A DNA stretch of 9,813 nt, taken from CBDTTW01 sp965363675. GTDB taxonomy: Bacteria > Bacteroidota > Rhodothermia > Rhodothermales > DASSAV01. The stretch lies in the NCBI GenBank assembly GCA_965363675.1, contig CBDTTW010000115.1:1-9813 (forward strand), given 5' to 3'. The position numbers and the translations under genes are program-made. The notes beneath the pieces were generated by a model. The model ran no database searches and was not told the DNA's origin. It worked only from the letters and a program-made list of their open reading frames with translations. Shown here one piece after another: positions 1 through 6,008 of this stretch. Positions within the stretch are counted from its first letter, which is position 1; every line of letters starts with the position of its first letter.

Positions 1-276
1 GGCGGCCTCGTCCGCGAGCTGCTGCGCGCCGTCGATCCGGCGATGCCCGTTTCCGTCGTGCACGCCTCGCGCGGCAAGGCGGCCCGCGCCGAGCCGGTCT
101 CGGCGCTCTACGAGCAGGGCGGCGTGGCGCACGTGGGCGCCTTCCCGCTGCTCGAAGATGAGCTGGTCGGGTGGGCGCCCGGCGCGCCCAGCCCCAACCG
201 CCTCGACGCGCTCGTGTGGGCCGTCACGGAACTCATGCGCACGGCCTCCGGCGAGGTCGCCGCCGAAATCTTCTAA
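1..276 (+). CDS. Phage terminase large subunit, C-terminal end (partial)
   Basis: The open frame enters from the left edge and ends at a TAA, so only the last 91 codons are visible. They read as the end of the RNase H-like nuclease domain of a phage terminase large subunit, the motor and nuclease that cuts and packages DNA into a prohead. What I see is a VVHASRGKAARAEPV stretch, then a LYEQGGVAHVGAFPLLEDEL stretch, then PNRLDALVWAVTELM. In this family the Asp in the R-x-DA-x-VWA context is a conserved metal-binding acidic residue of the nuclease site. The N-terminal ATPase lies outside the window. The next gene, a portal protein, starts 33 bp downstream on the same strand, which is the usual packaging-gene pairing. 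The assignment rests on remembered family motifs, with no search done. Confidence 0.85.
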   Translation, partial: GGLVRELLRAVDPAMPVSVVHASRGKAARAEPVSALYEQGGVAHVGAFPLLEDELVGWAPGAPSPNRLDALVWAVTELMRTASGEVAAEIF

Positions 277-309
277 CCTTTTCGTCCCAACCCTCAACCC
301 GCACCGCAC

Positions 310-1506
310 ATGGAACCGCTTGCCGAAGTCTCCGCCACCCTGATCGAAGCCGAGGCCCCCGCGCGCCGCCGGCGCTTTGCCAAAGCCTCAGCCGCCGCGC
401 CCCCGGCGGCCTCGCAGGCCCCGCCGTGGGCCGCTCCCCGCGTCTCGCCGGACGATTTGCTGTACTTCTACGATACGAACGTCTGGCACCGCCGGTGCGT
501 GCTGCTCAAGGCGCTGTGCGTGGGCGGCCTCGGCTGCCGCGTCGCCGGCGAAGAGGGCGCGGCCTACCCTGCCGTCGAGGCGCTCGTGCGGCGGCCCAAC
601 GGAAACCGCGCCGAGGCGCTGGAAGACGTGCTCTTCCGCGCGCTCGTGGATTTCTACGCCACCGGCAACGGCTACCTGGAGGTCGTGCGCGGCGCGCGCG
701 GCCTGCCGGCCGAGATCTACCACCTGCCCGCCCGCGACGTGCGCCGCGCCGCCGACCTGACCGGCTACTGGCAAATCAAGGCGGGCCGCCGCGTCTCGTT
801 CGCCAACTACGGGGCCGACGACGGGCGCTCGGAGCTGCTGCATTTTGCGCTCTACGACCCCTGCTGCGATTACTACGGCCTGCCCGACTGGTACGCCGCG
901 CTCGGCGTGATGGGCCTCGACCGCACGGTGCTGGAGTTCAACACGCGCCTGTTTGCCAACAGCCTCATGGCGCAGATGGCCGTTGTCGTGGAGGGCGGGC
1001 GGCTTTCGGCGGCGGGGCGCGAGGCGTTGCGCGCGTTCCTGCACGAGCGCGCCACCGGCGTCGGCAACGCCGGGCGCCTGCTTCTCCTGGAGGAGGACCG
1101 CGAGCAAGCCAAAGTGCGCTTCGAGAAGCTGAGCCTGGAGGTCAAGGACCTGCTCATCGTCGAGGCGCAGCGCCACTTCCGCGACGTGGTGCTCGGGGCG
1201 CACGGCGTGCCGGCCCGCGTGCTCGGCATTGCGGCTCCCGGCCACCTCGGGGGCGCCGGCGAAGTCGAGGGGCAACTGCAAACCTTCGCCGAAACGGTGC
1301 TGCGCCCCGGCCGCCGCATGGCCGAGCGCCTGCTTTCGGCTCTCGCCGACGACGTGGCGCCGGGCGCGCGCCTCACGCTTGCCGCGCTCGACATCACCGA
1401 TCAGCGCGTCGATGCGGCCTTTTTCTCGGCCATGCTCCAGCACGGCGTGCTTACGCCCGAAGAGGTGCGCCGCGCCCTCGGCGACACGCTCCGGGCCGCG
1501 CCCTGA
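310..1506 (+). CDS. Phage portal protein, PBSX/P2 gpQ-type
   Basis: This 398-residue protein looks like a complete PBSX-family portal, the dodecameric ring through which terminase drives DNA into the capsid. Residues 1-45 are an Ala/Pro/Arg-rich tail. The portal core follows, with SPDDLLYFYDTNVWHRRC near the start, FYATGNGYLEVVR at about 115-127, an LHFALYDPCCDYYGLPDWYAAL block, NTRLFANSLMAQMAVV, and FRDVVLGAHGVPARVLGI. The end, FFSAMLQHGVLTPEEVRRALG, matches the usual C-terminus of the family, so the gene appears intact. The ATG at 310 has no obvious Shine-Dalgarno sequence; the upstream bases are pyrimidine-rich. It follows the terminase gene by 33 bp and is presumably co-transcribed with it. 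What would normally come next (protease, scaffold, capsid) is absent: the next gene is a convergent cellular peptidase. Confidence 0.9.
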   Translation: MEPLAEVSATLIEAEAPARRRRFAKASAAAPPAASQAPPWAAPRVSPDDLLYFYDTNVWHRRCVLLKALCVGGLGCRVAGEEGAAYPAVEALVRRPNGNRAEALEDVLFRALVDFYATGNGYLEVVRGARGLPAEIYHLPARDVRRAADLTGYWQIKAGRRVSFANYGADDGRSELLHFALYDPCCDYYGLPDWYAALGVMGLDRTVLEFNTRLFANSLMAQMAVVVEGGRLSAAGREALRAFLHERATGVGNAGRLLLLEEDREQAKVRFEKLSLEVKDLLIVEAQRHFRDVVLGAHGVPARVLGIAAPGHLGGAGEVEGQLQTFAETVLRPGRRMAERLLSALADDVAPGARLTLAALDITDQRVDAAFFSAMLQHGVLTPEEVRRALGDTLRAAP

Positions 1507-1522
1507 GGGCGCCGCCGCCTGC

Positions 1523-1550
1523 CCCCGCGCGGCGTCAGGGCTGCGCGGGG
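1523..1550. terminator. GC hairpin after the portal gene, possible terminator
   Basis: CCCCGCGC (1523-1530) pairs perfectly with GCGCGGGG (1543-1550) around a 12-base loop, 17 bases after the portal stop. Neither side has a T tract, so as an intrinsic terminator it is atypical. It lies between convergent genes, so either transcript would form it. The right arm is part of the first copy of the 28-bp tandem repeat, so copies 2 and 3 offer alternative partners for the left arm. Confidence 0.3.
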
Positions 1551-1617
1551 CGCCGGGCGGCGTCAGGGCTGCGCGGGGCGCCGGGCGGCGTCAGGGCTGC
1601 GCGGGGCGCCGGGCGGC
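1531..1617. repeat. 28-bp tandem repeat, three perfect copies
   Basis: Three identical 28-bp units occupy 1531-1558, 1559-1586 and 1587-1614, followed by three more matching bases. The unit starts GGCGTCAGGGCTGCGCGGGG and ends CGCCGGGC. It contains the self-complementary GGCGCC. The array fills most of the gap between the portal stop (1506) and the M3 peptidase stop (1635-1637) and lies in no credible coding frame. There is no spacer between units, so it is not a CRISPR array. The perfect identity suggests recent expansion by slippage or unequal crossing over. Confidence 0.9.
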
Positions 1618-1652
1618 TACAGCGAGGGTTCGGGCTACAGCGAAGGCTCGGC
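1617..1652. repeat. 18-bp imperfect tandem duplication over the M3 peptidase stop
   Basis: CTACAGCGAGGGTTCGGG (1617-1634) is followed directly by CTACAGCGAAGGCTCGGC (1635-1652), with three mismatches in 18. Read on the minus strand, the second copy encodes the last residues of the M3 peptidase (EPSL, stop). The first copy, just past the stop and in the same frame, would encode EPSL and another stop. Since 18 is a multiple of three, the gene end is duplicated in frame. Confidence 0.8.
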
Positions 1653-3761
1653 GGCCTCGGGCAGCAGCCCCCGGTGTTCCAGCAGCGCATCGACGGACGG
1701 CTCGCGCCCCCGGAACGCCCGGTACATGTCCATCGCGTCGGCCGTGCCGCCGCGTTCGAGCACGTTCACCCGGAACGAGCGCGCCGTCTCCCGGTCGAAG
1801 ATGCCTTTCTCCCGGAACGCCGTGAAGCCGTCCGTGTCGAGCACTTCGCTCCAGATGTAGGCGTAGTAGCCCGCCGAGTAGCCGCCCGAGAAAATGTGCT
1901 GGAAGTACGCCGAGCGGTAGCGCGGCGGGATCTCGGGCAACAGCCCCAGTTCCCCGAGGGTGCGGCGCTCGAAGGCCCCGGCGTCGGCGGGCGCCTCGCC
2001 GGCTTTCAGGGTGTGCCAGGCCATGTCCAGGTACGAGGCGGCCAGGTACTCCACCGTCGCAAAGCCCTGTCCGACTTTCGCGGCGGCCAGGAGCCGCCCC
2101 ATCAGCTCCTCGGGCAGCGGCTCGCCCGTCTGGTAGTGCCGCGCGTACACCTTCAGCATCTCCGGCTGCGTCGCCCAGTGCTCCATGATCTGCGACGGCA
2201 GCTCCACAAAGTCGCGCGGCACGCTCCCGAGCGAAGTGTAGTGGATGCGTGAGAACAGCCCGTGCAGCCCGTGCCCGAACTCGTGGAAGAGCGTCTCGAC
2301 CTCGTCCATCGTCAGCAGCGCCGGCGCCTCGGCGGTGGGCCGCGTGAAGTTGCCCACGTTGACGACAATCGGCCGGATGTCCCGGCCGTCTTCGATCCGC
2401 TGGCTGCGGTAGTTGCTCATCCAGGCGCCTGCGCGCTTGCCGGGGCGGGGGTGATAGTCCAGCAGAATCAGCCCCAGGTGCGAGCCGTCGAGGTCTTTCA
2501 CTTCGTACGCCTGCACCTCCGGGTGGTACACCGGCGCCTCGGGGCGCGCCTCGAACGTGATGCCGTAAAGCTGCGTAGCGGCGTAGAAGGCGCCGTCGCG
2601 GACGCGCTCCAGCGGGAAGTACGGCCGCAGGGCGTTGTCGTCCAGCGCGTACTGCGCCTTCTTGTAGCGGTCGGCGTAGTAGCGCCAGTCCCACGCCTCC
2701 ACCTTCAGGTTCGGGTCGTCCGCATGGGCGAGCGTTTGCAACTGCGCCAGCTCGCGGCGCGCCCGTTCGAGCGCCGGCGCCCAGAGCCGGTCGAGCAGCC
2801 CGTAGACGCCCTCGGGCGTGCGGGCCATGCGCTCCTCCAGCACGTAGTCGGCGTGCGTGGCATAGCCGAGCAGGCGCGCCCGCTCGCCGCGCAGCGCCGC
2901 GATCTCCGTCAGGACGGCGTTGTTGTCGTGCGGGCCGCCGTTGTCGCCGCGCCGGAGGTAGCCCGTGAGCAGCGCGCGCCGGAGTTCGCGGTTTTCGGCG
3001 TAGGTCAGGAAGGGCCAGATGCTCGGCGCCTGGAGCGTGAACACCCACTTGCCGGTCAGCCCGGCCCGCGACGCTTCTTCGGCCGCCGCCGCCACCGATG
3101 CGGCCGGCAGCCCCGCCAAATCCTCGGCGCGGTCCACGACCAGCCGAAAGTCATTGGTTTCCTTGAGCACGTTTTCGCCGAAGCGCAGTTGCAAGAGCGC
3201 AAGCCGCTCGTTGACGGCGCGCAGCCGCGCCTGCCCCGCCGCGTCGAGGCTCGCGCCGCCGCGCACGAACCGCTTGTGCGTCTCCTCGACGAGCCGCAGT
3301 TGCTCCGGGCTGAGCCCCAGGGCCGCGCGCTGCGCGAACACCGCCTGCACGCGTGCGAAGAGCGCTGCGTTCAGCACGATCTCGTCGGCGAGGGCCGTCG
3401 TGAGCGGCGTCACCTCACGGGCAATGGCCTGGCGCTCCTCGCTCGTCTCGGCCGAGTTGAGGTTCGAGAACACGCTGGACACCTTGTCGAGCAAAGCGCC
3501 GCTGCGGTCGAGCGCCTCGATGGTGTTGGCGAAGGTGGGCGCTTCGGCGCTGCCGGCGATGGCCTCTACCTCGGCCTGCTTCTGCCGGATGGCTTCGCGG
3601 TAGGCGGGGGCGAAGTCGGCGTTCCGGATCGCGCCGAAGGGCGGCGCGCCGAACGGGGTGTCCCAGTCGTTCAGGAGGGGGTTCATCGCAGGGCGGGGCT
3701 GCGCCGGGGAGGTCAGGACGAAGCTGAGGCAGAGGCTGCCCAGAAGGAAAAGGCGTCGCAT
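1635..3761 (-). CDS. dcp: Secreted M3 peptidyl-dipeptidase, Dcp-like
   Basis: This 708-residue zinc peptidase aligns from memory along its length with peptidyl-dipeptidase Dcp, which removes C-terminal dipeptides from oligopeptides; Dcp is about 680 residues, the extra here being an N-terminal signal. The start RRLFLLGSLCLSFVLTSPAQ looks like a cleavable signal peptide, so the enzyme is probably periplasmic. Residues about 28-250 are the helical N-terminal part (FAPAYREAIRQKQAEVEAIA; LRLVEETHKRFVRGG). The zinc site is HEFGH at 493-497, with E520 in RDFVELPSQ as the likely third ligand. Near residues 620-640, FQHIFSGGYSAGYYAYIW matches the substrate-binding segment of the family. The C-terminus (LLEHRGLLPE) is family-typical. 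The ATG at 3761 has no clear ribosome binding site. A 6-bp hairpin (3797-3813) sits in the leader. The subtilisin gene upstream on the same strand is separated by terminator-like hairpins, so an independent promoter is likely. Confidence 0.93.
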   Translation of the reverse strand: MRRLFLLGSLCLSFVLTSPAQPRPAMNPLLNDWDTPFGAPPFGAIRNADFAPAYREAIRQKQAEVEAIAGSAEAPTFANTIEALDRSGALLDKVSSVFSNLNSAETSEERQAIAREVTPLTTALADEIVLNAALFARVQAVFAQRAALGLSPEQLRLVEETHKRFVRGGASLDAAGQARLRAVNERLALLQLRFGENVLKETNDFRLVVDRAEDLAGLPAASVAAAAEEASRAGLTGKWVFTLQAPSIWPFLTYAENRELRRALLTGYLRRGDNGGPHDNNAVLTEIAALRGERARLLGYATHADYVLEERMARTPEGVYGLLDRLWAPALERARRELAQLQTLAHADDPNLKVEAWDWRYYADRYKKAQYALDDNALRPYFPLERVRDGAFYAATQLYGITFEARPEAPVYHPEVQAYEVKDLDGSHLGLILLDYHPRPGKRAGAWMSNYRSQRIEDGRDIRPIVVNVGNFTRPTAEAPALLTMDEVETLFHEFGHGLHGLFSRIHYTSLGSVPRDFVELPSQIMEHWATQPEMLKVYARHYQTGEPLPEELMGRLLAAAKVGQGFATVEYLAASYLDMAWHTLKAGEAPADAGAFERRTLGELGLLPEIPPRYRSAYFQHIFSGGYSAGYYAYIWSEVLDTDGFTAFREKGIFDRETARSFRVNVLERGGTADAMDMYRAFRGREPSVDALLEHRGLLPEAAEPSL

Positions 3762-3841
3762 GGGGCCGGCGGTTTGGGTGGGTAGGGCGCAATTTACGGC
3801 GCCGGAAGCGCCGCCTCCGTATGAATACCCCGTGGGCCGCC

Positions 3842-3884
3842 CGAAACGAAAGCGCCCGGAGGCCGTGATAGCCCCCGGGCGCTT
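3842..3884 (-). terminator. Intrinsic terminator for the subtilisin gene
   Basis: AAGCGCCCGG (3850-3859) pairs perfectly over 10 bp with CCGGGCGCTT (3875-3884), with a 15-base loop. Read on the minus strand the stem is followed by a T-rich tail (TTTCGTTTC), which is the layout of a Rho-independent terminator. It lies about 60 bases past the subtilisin stop and about 90 bases before the M3 start codon, and so separates the two minus-strand genes. Confidence 0.7.
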
Positions 3885-3902
3885 CCTGACCTGCCGATGA
3901 GG

Positions 3903-3932
3903 CCTCCCGGCGCCGCTCAGGCCGCCGGGAGG
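3903..3932 (-). terminator. Second hairpin directly after the subtilisin stop
   Basis: CCTCCCGGC (3903-3911) pairs with GCCGGGAGG (3924-3932): a perfect 9-bp GC stem with a 12-base loop, 13 bases past the subtilisin stop codon. It has no T tract of its own. With the hairpin at 3850-3884 it forms a tandem pair; it may stabilise the transcript's 3' end or assist termination. Confidence 0.5.
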
Positions 3933-3945
3933 GGCGCGCCGACGG

Positions 3946-5319
3946 CTAGTCGCCCTCGAAGTCGCTGTCGATCTTCTTCATCTTCAGGCTCTTCTTGGTC
4001 GTCCCCGAGGGCGACGACACAAACGCGTCGCCTTCCTTGACGAGCCAGGCTTGCACCTGGGCCGGGGTCATCCGGGGGGCTTTCGTCAGCATCAGGGCTA
4101 CGGCGCCCGTCACCCACGGGGCGGCGAAAGACGTGCCCGACGTGTAGACGAGCTTGCCGGGGGTGTTGAACAGCCCCTCGACCTCCTCGCCCGGCGCCAG
4201 GATGTCCACGACGCTGCCGCGGTTCGAGAACCACGAGAGCTTCTTGTCCTTGTTGTAGGCTCCTACCGTGATGGCTTCCTTGACGTGCGCCGGCATGTAG
4301 GTGCTCGCGTCGCGGCCCTCGTTGCCGGCCGCAATCACGTACACCACGCCCGCCGCAATCGACTGCTGGATGGCCTCGTCGAAGGCGTTGTACTGCGTCG
4401 TGCCGATGTCCGCGCCGAAGCTCAGGTTGACCACCATCGGGCGCGACGGGTTGGCCTTCTTGCGCTTCGTCAGGAACTCGATGGCCGCGATCAGGTCCGA
4501 CGACTCGGCTTCGCCGAGGTTGTTGAGCACGTTGAACGCGTGGATCGGCGCGCCCGGGGCCGTCCCGACGCTGCCGAACTTGTTGTCCATGGCGGCCGCA
4601 AAGCCGGCCACCTGCGTGCCGTGCATCGTCGGGTCGCCGGGGTTCTTGCACGCGGCCACCTGCCCGGCCGCCAGCTCCAGGCACTCGACCACGTTCAGGT
4701 CGGCGTGGCTTACGCCCGAGTCCATGATATACACGTCCACGGTGGGCACGCCGCGCTCGTTCTTCTCGTCGCCGGACTTGGCCCAGCTATCATCGGCCTT
4801 GACCAGCCCGATGCCCCACGGCTTGTACTGCGAATTGCCCGTCGAGACGAAGCGGGGCGCGGGCTCGGCCTGCGGCACTTCGATGTCCGGCTCGACCCAG
4901 CCGATCTCCGGGTCGCCGGCAAAGTCCGTCAGCAGCGAGTCGTACTGCTCGAACGGCACCGTGATCGCCATGCCGGGGAAAACGGTGTCGTACTCGTAGC
5001 GCGTCACGATCTTGTAGCGCGTCACGATCTTGGGGGAGGCCGCCAGTGCGTAGCGCGTCACGATCTTCTGCGCCGTGACGGTGGGGTTGGAGAACCCGAC
5101 GAGCAGGCGCACGCTGTCGGCCGCGCCCACCTTGCCCGGGTTCGAGTAGACCATCGCCCGTTCCATCAGATGCTCGTGCCGAAGCTTGCCGTTCGGAACC
5201 ACCTTGGAGTCCTCGGAGATGCTGTCGGTCGGCATGTCCGAACAGGCGGCGAGGCTCAGCGAAAGCGTGAGCAGGAGGAGGAGCGATGCGTGTGTGAAGC
5301 GAGATGTACGTTGAAACAT
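3946..5319 (-). CDS. Lipoprotein subtilisin-like serine peptidase (S8, proteinase K type)
   Basis: With the start at 5319 the product is 457 residues. The N-terminus FTHASLLLLLTLSLSLAAC is a lipoprotein signal with lipobox LAAC, so Cys26 would be acylated and the protease membrane-anchored. Residues about 60-140 resemble an I9-type inhibitory prodomain (VRLLVGFSN, VFPGMAITVPFEQYDSLL, GDPEIGWVEPDIEV) interrupted by KIVTRY repeats. The catalytic triad is visible: D200 in YIMDSG, H233 in MHGTQVAG and S397 in SGTSFAAP, with oxyanion N333 in AAGNEGRDAST. The layout fits the proteinase K-like branch. The C-terminus is a short charged tail (KKSLKMKKIDSDFEGD) with no sorting domain. I prefer the ATG at 5319 over an in-frame ATG at 5376: the longer form puts 19 odd residues before the signal, and GAGGT precedes 5319. 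Its substrate is unknown. It is probably monocistronic. Confidence 0.93.
   Translation of the reverse strand: MFQRTSRFTHASLLLLLTLSLSLAACSDMPTDSISEDSKVVPNGKLRHEHLMERAMVYSNPGKVGAADSVRLLVGFSNPTVTAQKIVTRYALAASPKIVTRYKIVTRYEYDTVFPGMAITVPFEQYDSLLTDFAGDPEIGWVEPDIEVPQAEPAPRFVSTGNSQYKPWGIGLVKADDSWAKSGDEKNERGVPTVDVYIMDSGVSHADLNVVECLELAAGQVAACKNPGDPTMHGTQVAGFAAAMDNKFGSVGTAPGAPIHAFNVLNNLGEAESSDLIAAIEFLTKRKKANPSRPMVVNLSFGADIGTTQYNAFDEAIQQSIAAGVVYVIAAGNEGRDASTYMPAHVKEAITVGAYNKDKKLSWFSNRGSVVDILAPGEEVEGLFNTPGKLVYTSGTSFAAPWVTGAVALMLTKAPRMTPAQVQAWLVKEGDAFVSSPSGTTKKSLKMKKIDSDFEGD
4996..5067. repeat. 18-bp in-frame repeats encoding KIVTRY
   Basis: The sequence GTAGCGCGTCACGATCTT occurs identically at 4996-5013, 5014-5031 and 5050-5067. 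The intervening 5032-5049 is also exactly 18 bp but unrelated, so the block is four 18-bp units with one diverged or replaced. On the minus strand it encodes KIVTRY-ALAASP-KIVTRY-KIVTRY at residues 85-108 of the subtilisin, inside the prodomain. Identity with no synonymous change indicates recent duplication or gene conversion. Confidence 0.9.
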
Positions 5320-5329
5320 CAGTACCTCA
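5320..5329 (-). promoter_or_regulatory. Ribosome binding site deciding the subtilisin start
   Basis: On the minus strand TGAGGTACTG lies immediately before the ATG at 5319. GAGGT is complementary to the usual anti-Shine-Dalgarno core, with 4 bases of spacing. Most other genes here lack such a site. It supports the start just before the lipoprotein signal over the in-frame ATG at 5376. Confidence 0.55.
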
Positions 5330-5499
5330 GGGGGTAAATACAACGATTTAGTGAAGCGCCGGAGCCGTCCGCCCATTCGCGGTGAGGCGGTGGACCCCGA
5401 CGCTGTTGGTTATCGCCTTAAAACCGGCATGCTTTAATTCCCTGAAGATCAAGTAACAACCACGTCACGATTTTCCAAAAGGAGGAAATTTTTTCCGCT

Positions 5500-5541
5500 A
5501 TGCTTGTTTCTGTACAACTTTATACTGTTTGTAAATATTGA
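5500..5541 (+). CDS. Possible 13-residue micro-ORF behind a perfect Shine-Dalgarno
   Basis: AAGGAGG at 5479-5485 is the strongest ribosome-binding-like sequence in the window. The first ATG after it, at 5500, opens a frame encoding MLVSVQLYTVCKY and then TGA. The spacing of 14 bases is longer than ideal and the codons are AT-rich, unlike neighbouring genes. It could be a leader peptide or chance in an AT-rich island, where GGAGG may have another role. Low confidence. Confidence 0.15.
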   Translation: MLVSVQLYTVCKY

Positions 5542-5839
5542 TTTTGCTTGTTTAAATGCGCCTGCCTGGGTAAAAAGGCATAATGTGTGCTAGGGGCCGC
5601 CTCCCCCGCCGCATACCCTCCAGAAGGCGAACTTCGGAGTTGGATAGGCAAAAAAAGTGCGCAGGAGCATTTAAGTCCCCGCCCTCGGCGGTAAACCCCT
5701 TCTCTCGGCCGCTCCGCGCAGGCCCCTGCAACAGGAAGTTGCATTCCCTCGCCATGGGGGCTATGTTTGGCAAGTCGTTGACCTGCAACGCCATACGATG
5801 CGCTGATATGTGTCTAGGGGAAAGTACCTGTTCGGCGCT

Positions 5840-5878
5840 CGGGGAAATCCCGGCTTTGCCGAAAGCTTTCCCCGGGAT
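5840..5878 (+). promoter_or_regulatory. Two mutually exclusive hairpins, possible leader switch
   Basis: CGGGGAAA (5840-5847) can pair with TTTCCCCG (5867-5874), enclosing a perfect inner hairpin GCTTT-GCCG-AAAGC (5853-5866). The bases of the bulge and inner arm, ATCCCGG (5847-5853), can instead pair with CCGGGAT (5872-5878). The two folds compete for the same bases. The element lies about 130 bases before the small gene at 6009 on the + strand. There is no T tract, so a classical attenuator is not shown; a structured RNA is an equal possibility. Confidence 0.35.
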
Positions 5879-6008
5879 GCTCTCGGCGGCGCCTCGGGCG
5901 CCGGAGGGCTACGCGAGGGCCCGACTGCTCGGACGGGGCGCGCGTCCGCTCGTGTCCGCTCCTACCAGACCGCCTTCGTAGGCTCAGGGCCCCTAAAACA
6001 ACCCGTTT

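Larger units (their letters stand above)
5330..6008. other. Long gene-poor region with an AT-rich then a hairpin-rich half
   Basis: I see no convincing conventional gene across these roughly 680 bases. Positions 5400-5590 are AT-rich, unlike the rest of the window, and probably hold the subtilisin promoter (minus). One weak Bacteroidota-style candidate there is TTTG followed 20 bases later by TACTTGAT on the minus strand, near 5445-5480. Positions 5590-6008 are GC-rich with small stems at 5679-5691 (CCGCC/GGCGG), 5727-5743 (TGCAAC/GTTGCA), 5776-5790 (CGTTG/CAACG), 5840-5878 and 5887-5903. TAGGGGCC (5591-5598) is inverted as GGCCCCTA (5988-5995). A related motif, TGTGTGCTAGGGG near 5584-5596 and TGTGTCTAGGGG at 5809-5820, occurs twice in direct orientation. 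Open frames crossing this part have Arg/Pro-rich, low-complexity products and look non-coding. I could not match it to tmRNA, RNase P RNA, SRP RNA or a tRNA. Confidence 0.5.

Noticed and set aside
1531..1617. CRISPR array
   Set aside because: The 28-bp units are directly adjacent with no spacers, and there are no cas genes.
171..2252. A 693-codon open frame on the + strand across the terminase end, the portal gene and the M3 region
   Set aside because: It is an off-frame shadow in GC-rich DNA: the product is Arg/Ala/Pro-rich low-complexity sequence and it crosses well-supported genes on both strands.
2262..3785. A 507-codon + strand frame opposite the M3 peptidase
   Set aside because: Antisense shadow of a gene with complete M3 motifs; composition is dominated by Arg, Val and Gln with no domain.
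4051..5337. A 428-codon + strand frame opposite the subtilisin
   Set aside because: Antisense shadow (His/Arg/Val-rich) of a gene with a full catalytic triad and lipobox.
5320..5376. Longer N-terminus for the subtilisin from the ATG at 5376
   Set aside because: It would put 19 residues ahead of a perfect lipoprotein signal; the ATG at 5319 has a GAGGT site.
5463..5471. CGTCACGAT upstream of the subtilisin, also found inside each KIVTRY repeat
   Set aside because: A shared 9-mer is not improbable in 10 kb and flanking bases do not match; no reason to call it a regulatory repeat.
5583..5981. Open frames of 80-132 codons on both strands in the gene-poor region
   Set aside because: Arg/Pro/Ser-rich products with no motif, overlapping stem structures and no good start signal; more likely non-coding.
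5591..5995. tmRNA, RNase P RNA or a tRNA within the structured region
   Set aside because: I looked for the tmRNA 5' consensus, a CCA-type 3' end, the GAGGAAAGTCC and ACAGAA motifs of RNase P RNA, and a T-loop GTTCGA. Only a loose GGGGAAAGTACC resemblance turned up.
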